DNA of 64,000 nucleotides, taken from Isoetes taiwanensis. Taxonomy: Eukaryota > Streptophyta > Lycopodiopsida > Isoetales > Isoetaceae. Location: NCBI GenBank assembly GCA_021234155.1, contig JAJEKV010000139.1, positions 578,809 through 642,808 of the forward strand. The letters run 5' to 3'. The first letter of the stretch is position 1. The number at the start of each line of letters is the position of its first letter. The notes beneath the pieces were generated by a model. That model was given only the letters and a program-made list of their open reading frames with translations, ran no database searches and was not told the origin of the DNA. The position numbers and the translations under genes were made by a program. This document shows positions 44,508-54,809 of the stretch, piece after piece.

Positions 44508-45596
44508 TTCTTATCTTTTCATTTCTTTTCGTTGACACGTGTTTACAAACAAATTTATGCGCGGTTTTATGTTTATCGGGCGTGTTGGATGTCATTCCTA
44601 CCGAAAGTATTAGTAGTGTACTTGTCCCTGTATCACATAGACATCGGAATTGTCCTTTTCCAAGGTATGGATGCCGTGACCTTGCGGGGTATAGGCATCC
44701 GGTTTTTACGGACATGATTATAACGTAAAGGTCGGAAACCGAGCTTGAGGCGGTTGAATTGCCCCCTTAAGTGAACTTTGTAAGCCATGCATCTAATGAG
44801 AACAATGTAATTGCAATGAAGAAATGCATGGTTGATGAGGTGCAAGCGGAATGTCCGAAAACGGAGGCGTGAGGATGAGTTTCAAAATCTTCACACCGCT
44901 TGAGGTATTTGCTAACATATTCGGATGGCGCAGAAGTTCAAAAAGCTCCAAGACATATACGTGCTTTCTCCCCCACCGATTTTGTGGATGGCTTATTTTT
45001 GGTTCCGACTTGGGATGTTGATTCCACGAATCATCCGGTCAACTAACAGAGGTCCACGTAGTTAAGTCCTCCTTTAAGTTTCGGATACTTTCTTCCAAAA
45101 CAATATTTATAATGTTAATTGTCAACTAGAACGAAGGAAACAGAAAAAGAGAGGCTACGACAACTTTTTGGGAGCCGTTTGAGGACCATAATAGACACTT
45201 TCCGTCACCGTGGATATTCGAGTATGGAGAGGGAGGAAGTCATTTATACGGCCACCATGGAAGCGAATGGCCATTATCGAGCTAAGAGTGCTAATGGAGA
45301 CAGAGGAAATTGCGGCGACTTCCATTATTTTATTGATGGCATTAGGGTTGGTTACAGGCAAAGAAAATGTAAAGTTTAGTGAGTTCGCGATCAACAAGAA
45401 ATTGTCTATCGGCTAGCGCTTTGAATCTCGGTTTTTTATTTGTGTTTTTGTCCGATGTTTTTAGGTTCCGTATTTTTGTCCGATATTTTTTAGGGTTCCG
45501 CATAATTATTTAAAAACGCGTCCATCATATTTTACTTTAACTTCTATTTTTACTATTTATCTCCCGCCAGTTGTCTATTTTGTCCGGGCACCGTAG

Positions 45597-45604
45597 TATA
45601 AAAG
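45597..45604 (+). promoter_or_regulatory. TATA box before the first H3-like gene
   Basis: TATAAAAG lies 26 bases upstream of the ATG of the MARTKQTAR frame, much closer than in ordinary plant genes, so part of the leader may have been lost. Confidence 0.5.
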
Positions 45605-45622
45605 CGTCATCCGGTAGAAGCC

Positions 45623-46420
45623 ATGGCAAGAACTAAGCAAACTGCAAGGATCCATCCAGTGGTGTAAGGCCGGTGATTACATTAGTCCGCCTTCTTCATC
45701 CGACTAAGTCTCGATAGAGATTCTCCTCCTCCGACCATGCCTAAAGGAAGACCGAAAAGAAATCCGCATGACACCATCAAGGGAGAAGCAGCCCGGGAGT
45801 AAGTAGGGAGGTGCACTCCCGACCGAGACGAAGGATGAAAATGTGAGAGACCGTGCGAAAGCGTAATATGATGCCTATTAATTATTGGGCAGCCGCCTCT
45901 TTCTTGCTCTTCAAGCCCTCCCCGCTCCTCCCGTGGAGGTGCCGGGACCTTCAAATCGGGAGGAGGAGGCCCAACGCCCGGGGAAGGCTACCGGGAATGT
46001 GAGGAGATCTGGCCGAAGAGTCGCAGTCAGGAAACAGCCTCGGGCAGATGTCGGGTGAGAGGAGGCGGCCTAAGAGTCGGCGAAAGCAACGTGCTCCAAA
46101 TGGGTGGGTGAGGGTAGAGGCCCAGTTTTAAGACGGCTTCAGTATTAAGCCACAGATTAAGAAGTCCCGGAAGAATCGAGATGGTCATTCAGCTGCCTCC
46201 CATTTGCCAAAGCCTCGTGAGAGAGATTCTCAAGAGTGTGGTGCGACACATCATACCGATTACAGGGTCAAACAACTCCGCCTTTAAATGCTCTTTCAAA
46301 TGGCTTTGGAAGCAGTTGGTGTCCGGTCTGTTAGAGGACTTCATGACTTGCAGCAATACATGCCAAGGGTGACCTCATGCCAAGGACATCTTTTCGTCTT
46401 ACGAAAGGGATCCAGAGTAC
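45623..46420 (+). pseudogene. Decayed histone H3-like (possibly CENH3-like) gene 1
   Basis: The start reads MARTKQTAR, the invariant first nine residues of histone H3. Further on are a Pro-rich and basic stretch (PAPPVEVPGPSNREEEA, then RRSGRRVAVRKQPRA) reminiscent of the long tails of centromeric H3, a segment equivalent to the H3 alpha-N/alpha-1 region (VIQLPPICQSLVREI), and at the DNA level the block for AIHAK.VT.MPKDI followed by a degraded LARRIRGER end at about 46350-46417. Multiple small interruptions (clearly more than five) separate these parts, so it is dead. An AT-hook-like piece (PKGRPKRNP) lies between start and tail. H3 ancestry is well supported by the two ends; the CENH3 assignment is an inference. 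Confidence 0.7.
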
Positions 46421-46614
46421 TATGGTCAAAATTTTATGGCTGAATACAACAAGAAGAAAGACCCCCGAGAAAAAAGGCCGCGGAAGTGCCTTTGTGTTTT
46501 TTTCCATATGTATAATATTTCTTAATGCAATGGCTTTATAAGCTTAATCTCTTAGTCCATTTCTTTCTTGAAGCCTAGCTTTCACTTTGCATTTTTTTTT
46601 TATGTTGCTCGTGA

Positions 46615-46683
46615 GGATCACACGCCAGCGCAAAGAAGCATTGTGCTTTTGTTGCACATAGTAGTCTTGGCGTCGTGTGATCC
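46615..46683. repeat. Palindromic boundary element 2
   Basis: GGATCACACGCCAGCGC at 46615-46631 faces GGCGTCGTGTGATCC at 46669-46683, with a spacer of 37 bases as in element 1. It follows the first H3-like gene. A short run of CCCTAACCTAACC-like sequence lies just after it (46686-46706). Confidence 0.85.
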
Positions 46684-46706
46684 AACCCCAACCCTAACCT
46701 AACCTA

Positions 46707-48359
46707 AAATGTCTGGAGAAATCTCCCCCAACGGTTGTGTCCCCTTTCATAATGTCGACAAATCCGCTACTTGAGTTCAAAAGTGACATCGCCTTACCGC
46801 TCCTAAACATCTTCTTGTTTTCGGCCGTTTGCTTATGCCATGGATTGTTATGTGAAGTTCACGGAATGGTATGCATCCGCCCCTCATGACAACGAGGAAG
46901 TTCGCCCGGCCTGCGATTTATCCGTTCTATTGCAAGGGAGTTGGACATCATGGCAAACAAGATGGCGAGCTTGATGCTATCGCGAGGTTGCTTTAGCTTT
47001 CACCCGCAACAGCTTGGTCTCAGCGCCGCGTCCCTTGCGGATGTCCCCTCGCTCGTGGATTCCAAAACCAGCTCTAGAGGGCGGCTTCCCCATTTTGCAA
47101 AGCGGGGAAGATGTTTTCAAGAATGCTATGCCAGCGGGCTCCTCCTGGGCTGCGTCCTTGTGCTTAAGAAGGTATCTTATTTCTCTTTTGTGGTTTGCAT
47201 TTGCTAGTTATTGCATTCTCGCTCCACCAAACCGAAGAAGATACACCGAAACAATGAAATCTTTAAGCCAAGGGGGGGGGTTATGTGTGATGATGCTTGA
47301 CTATGACGTAGAAATGGAGATAGATCTACAAGAAGAAGAGCAAGAATGTAGGAGTTTTAGCCGACGATCGGCCTTTGGGTGAACCGGAGGAGGAGATGAT
47401 TCAAGGTGATGAGGATGGGATGAGATGAAAAGAAGTTGTCCACATAACGCAATTTTAGCGGTGAAGGCAAAAGAATAATAAGTGATATCTTGCGAGGACC
47501 CCGATCTATGTTCTGAGAATGTGTGCTAGGGAAGACGAGCTTTCGGTACCTTGGCGAATGGATGGGTAAACTTAGGCCCAGATTTTGAAGAGGATTTGGA
47601 CAAAGAGATGTTTGAAGTATCTAATTATACCGAAAGAATGCTATAAAGCTTAAAGAAGCATGAGAGGCTGGAGTCTCGATTTGCTCAAGATGAGAAGCCC
47701 GAATCTACCAGCGGAAGAAGAATTCCAGCGTCTCGTGCAAAGCTGCCAACAGGATCTACAGGTTTGGCGGCCCTTGATCAATCAATGTGAAAGATAAGCA
47801 CGGTAGATGAGGATAAATGTGAAGAAAGATAATCTTGAGGTTCTTATTTGTGGGAAGTAGATGATTTTTCTTGCCGGCCTGCAGGGGCAGGGAAAGATGA
47901 AGGACTCTACATTGTTAAGATATATCTCAAGATTCGTTAATGGGGAGATAATCGTCTTCGGCGAGAACTTTCAAATCAAAGGGTGCGAGTTTGTCCTATT
48001 ACCTCGTTGCATTATGCATGTTTAGGAACCATTCCCCAATTGGCATCAAACACCGAAAAGGGTGATAGCAATTATTGGATGTCGTGTTACAATATTTTGA
48101 CCAAGCGTTTGTCTGCTGGGCGAGCAATATGTTAAATTTTTAGTCTTTGCGGCTCACCCAAGGTTGGAAGCTAAGGGTCGATAACATGGAAGTCATTGCC
48201 TTGTTGGATCGGTGCGGCAGGGGATTGAAGAGCATGAAATTGGCGACCAAGCTTGAGAATTTGGAAGTTATATGTTTTCCAACTTGTATCGGTAAAATTA
48301 TTTATGTCACAGATTGTCCTTAGAAATTCCTAATAAAAAATATTTTTTTTGTATTTATT
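46707..48359 (+). other. Decayed cassette 2 (unrecognised)
   Basis: An ATG-initiated piece (MSGEISPNGCVPFHNVDKSA) follows the palindrome. Later protein-like runs include GEDVFKNAMPAGSSWAASL (near 47100), DFEEDLDKEMFEVSNYTERM (near 47580) and ASNTEKGDSNYWMSCYN (near 48050). Frames change repeatedly. The unit ends in an AATAAAA-containing tail just before the next palindrome. No family recognised. Confidence 0.35.
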
Positions 48360-49160
48360 CACATCACGCCGAAATACATCGATCGATTTTTACATCATAT
48401 CTAGGTTTTCGTCGTGTGATATATCTATCTCGAAGAAATGAAATATTATTGAAAAACACAATTAATTTATTTATTCCGCTCGTGTGACTCATGTTATAAA
48501 TAGAGACCGATGTCCACGACCTCCGATCGCCTTCATATACGCTCATCTTCTACTTCGGCTTCCGCCTTCCACCTACTTGCTCAAATTAGCATCATCATCT
48601 TCCTCTAACAGCGACCGCCAAGATAGCACTCCCATTGAACGCGTGGACATCACCCTTGCGTGGTGATGAAGGGTTCAAGGATCCCATGATGAAAACAACC
48701 GTCTCGCGAGAACAATGAGGCGGTCGGTCGGGTTAGCCTTCCGCGAGGGAGCGCTCTTGCCTGGCGGGCGTTGGCTCGTGGAAACATTCGCCATGTACCA
48801 GGCGGCGCCCCGCTGAGGGGCAGCGGTTAAAGCTGCTCACATGATTTTCGCCTTAGAAGATATGTGGGCTCCGAGCTACGGAGGATGATGAGCGGCCTTG
48901 CGGCTTCAGGCTGCGGGACATGAAAATCAGCTAGAGGATCATGAAGATCCTAGCCGTTGTTCTCATCTATTTTTTGCTTCAAAGAAAAGTTTTCTCTATT
49001 TTTTGCTTCTATCTATCCTGTTGTTCCAATGTATGTTGTTTTATTAAAATATCTTTTGACGGCCGAAATGCCTTTGCTTGCAATTAGGTAACAATCAATG
49101 GATTCCCGTCGTGTGATCTCCATCTACAGTTCATTTTGCTTCAATAAGTTCTATCTTTAG
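48290..49160 (+). repeat. Tandem gene-cassette copy A (copy B 49161-49988)
   Basis: Copy A runs from GGTAAAATTATTTATGTCA, through the palindrome and TATAAATAGA (48495), a CT-rich leader and a coding-like piece (SSSSSNSDRQDSTPIERVDI) to a tail with GGATCATGAAGATCC and GCAATTAGGTAACAATCAAT. Copy B repeats all of these in order: GGTAAAATTGCTTATGT, ATCACACGA, CGTCGTGTGA (49321), TATAAATAGA (49361), leader, an ATG with MASSSSSDQATSQAAVDITS, GGGATCATGAAGATCC and GCAATTAGGTAGCAATCAAT. Neither copy has a long intact frame. The encoded Ser-rich start (MAS-SSS) is unrecognised. Confidence 0.75.
48360..48420. repeat. Palindromic boundary element 3
   Basis: CACATCACGCCGAAA faces TTTTCGTCGTGTGAT with a spacer of 30-40 bases; the left half has lost bases relative to the consensus ATCACACGACG. 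A TATA box (TATAAATAGA, 48495-48504) follows. Confidence 0.75.
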
Positions 49161-49220
49161 TTATGTATCCGGTAAAATTGCTTATGTATGGAATTGTATC
49201 CTTAAATTATCAATAAAATT

Positions 49221-49330
49221 ATCACACGAACTTTCTGCGGAAGAAAAACGTTAGAAGAAATGGTCCTTTTTCCTCACGTGGCGAGAAATGCAGGTCGATT
49301 TTTCGACCCACGGCATCCTTCGTCGTGTGA
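49221..49330. repeat. Palindromic boundary element 4
   Basis: ATCACACGA at 49221-49229 follows directly on a CAATAAAATT poly(A)-like signal, and CGTCGTGTGA is at 49321-49330. The spacer is longer (about 90 bases) than in elements 1-3. A single extra half-site CGTCGTGTGATC is at 49107-49118, at the end of the preceding cassette. Confidence 0.75.
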
Positions 49331-49360
49331 CTCGTTGTGACTCAGCTACGAAATCCACGT

Positions 49361-49370
49361 TATAAATAGA
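49361..49370 (+). promoter_or_regulatory. TATA box of cassette copy B
   Basis: TATAAATAGA, identical to 48495-48504, about 100 bases upstream of the MASSSSSD start at 49469. The sequence between is strongly pyrimidine-rich, as in a plant 5' leader. Confidence 0.55.
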
Positions 49371-50351
49371 AGACTTTCTATCTTGCCTTGACCTCCGATC
49401 CTCTTCCGCCTTAGCCTTCTTCTGCTCATCTTCTCCCCAGCCTTCCGCCTTCCGCCTTCTTCTCCTCGATGGCATCTTCATCCTCCTCCGACCAAGCGAC
49501 CAGCCAGGCTGCTGTGGACATCACTAGCTTGTGGTGATGAAGAAAGAATTCAAGGAAGGTTCACAACGGTAGATCTCGTCGTCGCCCAGAAAAAAAAGAT
49601 GGAAGCGTGAACCGAATTAAATTCACTAGAGGCTGGCTGCATGAGGCAGACCTTGGCTTCACTTGACAACATTAACCAGTCAATTGCGAGGCCAATAGCC
49701 GGTAGAATCGGCGATTTCTTTCGCGCACACAACATTTCCTTGAAGCTAGAAGATATGGAAAGAAGCTTACGAGATTGCTGTGGAGGATGAGAACGCCACT
49801 ACGGCTTCACGACTGGGATCATGAAGATCCATTAGCCATTGTATATATATTTTTTGTTTCAAAAAAAAAATTTGCTCTATTTCTTGCTTCTATCACGTTC
49901 TCCTTGTTTTGTTTTATTAAAAGATCACCGCAGCGAAATGCCATTCTTTGCAATTAGGTAGCAATCAATGGGTTCGGCGTCGTGTATCCTAGCACCTCGT
50001 TGTATGTATAAATTCATAATTTATTAATGGAAAAGTGTATGTAACACAAATATCTAGCTAGATTATGTGATATAACTGCGGGTAAATCGCGAATTTGCAT
50101 GTGGATGACAACGTCTATTCACATACGTGCTTATTGGATGACAACGCCATGTGCCAAGGGCGTGCATCTTTTTACCACAATAACAACGTTTTTTTATGCG
50201 GCCCATACGATGCGGCTGGGATATATTGGATCCCATGATGCGAAACATAGGCTGCCGTTGCTAATTGAATGCTATAATTTTGCCTCGTAGGATTATTACA
50301 CAACTTTATCGGTGACGCATGGCCGTAGATTCCAAACGTATCTCTAGTTTC

Positions 50352-50640
50352 TATATAAAGCGTCGGAGGCCTTTGTCTTCTCCTATCCCGCCATCTTCTT
50401 TCTACCACATCCGCCCTCATCACTCCTGTTCTCCCATCACTCAATGGCCTCCGGCTCAGTTCCATCCCCGCCAAGATCTTGTCTCAAGTTTTGTCAAGGA
50501 AATTCAGAACATTGTGGCCCCAGGCGGAGACGCGATCCTACTTTCTAAAGAAAAGAATGATGAAGACGTCGCCAAGCTTCTGGAGCCGCGCGAGGAAAAG
50601 GCCGCCTTCTACAGGGAGGTGATTTAGTGCGCTTAGGGAT
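50352..50640 (+). other. Decayed cassette with TATA box and MASG start
   Basis: TATATAAAG at 50352-50360 is followed after about 90 pyrimidine-rich bases by an ATG (MASGSVPSPPRS, 50444). Overlapping it in another frame is a longer protein-like run (QDLVSSFVKEIQNIVAPGGD, then LEPREEKAAFYREV) ending at about 50627. The layout (TATA, CT-rich leader, ATG GC) copies that of the two cassettes upstream, suggesting the same gene family. Downstream is another TATAAATT at 51223 and a Lys/Glu-rich frame (51386-51589). Confidence 0.4.
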
Positions 50641-51964
50641 CAAATGCTTTAGGGACCGCCGTGAATTGCGGCCATCTATTATAACTTCCAAGAGGGTTTA
50701 GCCGCGAACGGCTTTTTGAGGTCGCCTTCGAGTCTGGGAATCCCTCGATGATGGAAGACATAGTTGCTGGTTTGGCGATAAATTCTGGCCGCGCGTGCAA
50801 CTCATGTTGGAGAGCGTAGTGTACCATCAATCACTCTCCGTGAAAGAAGCTTGCCCGGCCGACAGGGCATCGCCTCCTAGGTGGCCCCGCTTTTTTTAAT
50901 GTTTGTAATTGGTTTTATTTTTCAATGGGAAAGCTAATAAAATGCAACGCAATATTACGCTTTCCTATTTTGATTTTCGGTCAACATCCGGTGGTGGAGA
51001 ATTTGAAGAAGATGTATCATTAAGGCTTTTAAACCCTTCATAGGGTTTTAAAGCTGCGATGCAGTTTCATGGTGTGATATACAATTAGGTAGTTAGAAAT
51101 TAGTTATTAATGTTTCCAAATGACAGTACCATTAATGTGTTCTTAGCGGAACAACCTATCGTAATCCCCTCGACACGTGCGACAGCAGCAGAGTGTGTTT
51201 AATATGTTCAAGCGCTAATATGTATAAATTGAGGTCCTTGCATGTGTTCCTTCCGCCGGTTAGAGTCTTTGCTCCTCACTTCTATAATCTTAACGTCCCC
51301 TCCCATTTGGTCATCTATGTTCTCCGCCATCCTCAACCTTTATGCACGGAAAACCTGAGTTATTTAGAACTCTTCCTATCATGAAGTGCTCGGGTGTTCT
51401 AAACGAAGAGGGTCAAGGAGCAAGATGATCTCTAAAAGCGAAAACGCCGCTACACCGCCAGCAGAAAAGAAAGAAGAGAATGAATTCAACCTTCTCATGC
51501 TTCAGAAGCCGTGGAGAGGCAAACAAAGCAGCTTAACAGAAGGTCGACAGATGACAGTCTCCAACAACCGCGACCGGAGGTGGTTATGACGGCAACGCAG
51601 GGATGCTTAATTCAAAAGTGTTGAACACGCGAAAGCGATGGGGACGTGAGCCGGACATGTGCCAAAAGAGATGGTGGAATGTGCATTGGAGAACGCTTGA
51701 TGTGGTGATTGCTCGCTGAGGGGAAGAGATGAAGACTCAAGATACCCAGGACTCGAGTCGATGATGATGATGAAGATACTCAGAAGAAGAGCCGACTGAG
51801 CAAACAATGAGTCGATTGTTTTTCAATGTAACATCTTTCACAACTTCAATCAAAAATCCTTTTTTATTATTATCTTGTAAAGCTTCACACCCATCTTTCG
51901 AAGCCGCCGATGGGTCAAAAGCAAATAAAGGAATCTAATCGTCGCGCCGTGATGATATAAATAA

Positions 51965-51978
51965 GATCACACGACGCC
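51965..51978 (-). repeat. Palindromic boundary half-site
   Basis: GATCACACGACGCC closes the cassette region on the right; a degenerate opposing half (CGTCGCGCCGTGATG) lies just before it at about 51939. Another isolated half-site, GATCACACGATG, is at 55407-55418. Confidence 0.6.
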
Positions 51979-54809
51979 GAAGTTACGCTTGTGCAAACAA
52001 GGTTGGAGGCGCACTGTCAGAAAACATGCTAATATTACAAGTATATTTCTACCATTCTTGTCTCTTAGATCATCCTCCAATCGCTATGATGCTAGTGGGC
52101 CCCAGAATTTTGCCGCTAACTTTCCGCTTTCTTCTCAAAGATTATGCCAATGGTGTTTACTTAATTTCTCCGGGTTGCTCCTAAAGCGACTTTCTGAAGT
52201 CGCGATGAAATAACGCCTCTCTTATAAAACCACTGTTTATCCTGCCTTTAGAGAGGGTTGGTTCCCCACATTTCCACCTCTTGAGTGTGTTACGATGAAA
52301 GGCTATTTTTAGCTTGTTTACGCTAATTTCTCCATGCCTTGTGCACTCCACACCGCTATAGGGCTTTCCATACTTAAAAACCAAGTGTATGGAGCCCAAA
52401 AGATGTGCAAGTAGCGTGATTTCACTTTCCCCCACGCCTGGCGAAAGCGACACTTTGTTATTCGCTTGTACGAACATTTCAAGATTTCTTCAGAGGTCCA
52501 TTCTCCGAATGTATGGGAACACCGCACAATGCATCCCATGCTTCCTCAATGCCTAACTAACGCTTATCCGCGGTCCGCCCCAAGAGATCAATACATTCTT
52601 TTCTCTCAAATTCATAGACCTTTCTCCCATCCGGGTTTCCGCTCGTGAGTCTCTATGATTCTTTATGAAGCGCCGGCCACCCTCCACTGACACCCACAGG
52701 CACACTTGTTCGCTTTCTCATCGAAGCTCTCATCTATATTGCTTACCATGCAAACTCGCTTTTAATATGAACATAAAATAATCCCTACTCTACCTCCTTT
52801 CCTTCTCTTTCTCTTTCTTTTGTCTCTGAATGTTCCACACACGACCGCGAGTTTCTCAAAAAATATCATCTTGTCGATGAGATTCTCACAAAAGCCGCAA
52901 AGTGCATATGAACCCTCTTGAATGGAATGGGGAAAATGCCATGGAACTTCGGGGATTTTCCTCTATTAGGAGCATTTACCGGGTTAAGGGACATCAAGGT
53001 TGAAACGTAGCCTTCCCAAGCATTTGACTTCCTTTGCATGATTGCAGCAAAGATGCACAACTTTGCATGTTCCTTCTTGTCCTCCTCCAATTTTATGTTG
53101 TAATATTGCTTTCGCTTTTAACCGACGCTTCGCGAAAAAATTACTTCTGAAGATCCACGCTGGATCTACTTCGGTAATTCTCCCCCACTCCGATATTAGA
53201 CTCCTGATGTCGGGCCGACTTTCTAGCTGAACACCCATTTCAAAACCTCGTGGGTTTCTTTTCAACTCTAAAGATCTGCAACTACTCGTAGTGTGTCACC
53301 TTCTCGACGGACATGAGAACCATTTTTCTCCGCGACGCTTTTCTCCTCGGCCCGGCCGTACCTCTACATCTTTTTTTGAAAGCAGGAGCTTCTTTGATTT
53401 AGCATGCACTTTCAGACATTCTCAATTGCTTCTATTCATGATGACAATCCGATACCTTTCCTCTATACTTCTCAAACTTGGTCGTGGGCTCCATTTCATC
53501 CACTTATGCAAACTTCAATTCACCATTAGTTTCTCGCGAATCAGAAAGTCATAATATTTGACAAGGAATTGTAAGAGAGTAACCAGGTCAACTAAAAGAT
53601 TATTATGCTCATTCAATCTGCTAACCATATCACACCCCTGCCATTCTTATCTTTTTATGGCTATGGCGGTGACCAAAGACATTCAACGTGGTGCATCTCT
53701 CTCCTCCTCCAATATGGCATACAAATTTCATCTTTTGAAACCTCCTAGTAACCCTTGTATTCTCGATACTTGTGGATCGGAGCTTAATACTTCTTTTTGT
53801 GCCCATTTTCAACGCTGCGGGAATGGCTTTCAATGGGAGAACGGTAATCTGCCTACCGATGCCTACATCATCACAAACAACCGGGTACATCTCTGAGCCG
53901 CTTCTAATCCTTGGTGATTCCCCTGCAATTACTTCCAGTCACCATCTCTGAGAGGAGAGTCAGGCCGACAAATCATGTCCACCATTCCCCGCTCGTCGCT
54001 AGTTCTTCACCACGCAACCAAGATTGCTTTCAGTTTCCCCTGATCTAACCTGCCTCGTTAGTGTTGTAACCGGACACCAGGTCGCGACTCACAATTCCTA
54101 ATGCACCCGGATCCAAACCCCCGCCTCTATCTACCGATACACGTTTTCCTTTCAGCCAAGGGTGTTTTCTTCAAATTTTAGTCCACATCAAGCCCAAAGT
54201 TTGTTTCTTTCGAGCTTCGATCTTTTTCTTGCGCTCGTCTCTATCACCAATTTGACTTCTCCACTTCAGATCTCTAAAGAAGTTTTCCTCCCTGCCGCTG
54301 ATTCCTTTTCCTTCATCATTGGAGTAATGAAGTTTAGAGAAAAAGAGAGTCGCTTCGTTCGGGTTATAATTTCTTTGTGATTAACCGAAGCAACATCTCA
54401 AGGGAACTTATTCGATTCTAAATGCCTTCATCCTCTCTCAATCTCTCTAATATCCCAAGAGGCCGTGAAAGTTACCGCTTACCATGCAAAATCTTGACTA
54501 AACTTGAAACGCCCCGAATGACGGCTTCACTCGAATCCGGACCACGGATATAAACCGCCATCCGCCTAGATAACGATAATTTTGAGCTCCAAGGCGCAAC
54601 ATGTCGAGGTCTAAGTTCTTATTTTTTTATTCCTTTTTTTTATGCATTGAAGACCTGGAGCATATTCTCGAAGTCGTATTGATCCTTTATCCAATATCAT
54701 TTGAGTCGAAGGTCAAGCGTGGACGCATCTACGAAATGAATGTGTATAATTTTGTATGCCTACCAAGAATGCCAGTTTTGGCTTGAGACTCCGCCCCTCA
54801 GATAACTGC
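51979..54809. other. Fossil block, part without recognisable genes
   Basis: Short protein-like runs in both orientations, mostly minus strand (KWKCGEPTLSKGRINSGF near 52.27 kb; DKKEHAKLCIFAAIMQRK near 53.05 kb; KMKFVCHIGGGERCTTLN near 53.7 kb). The last two regions share an IGGG-containing motif and may be paralogous. No domain is recognised. Confidence 0.35.
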
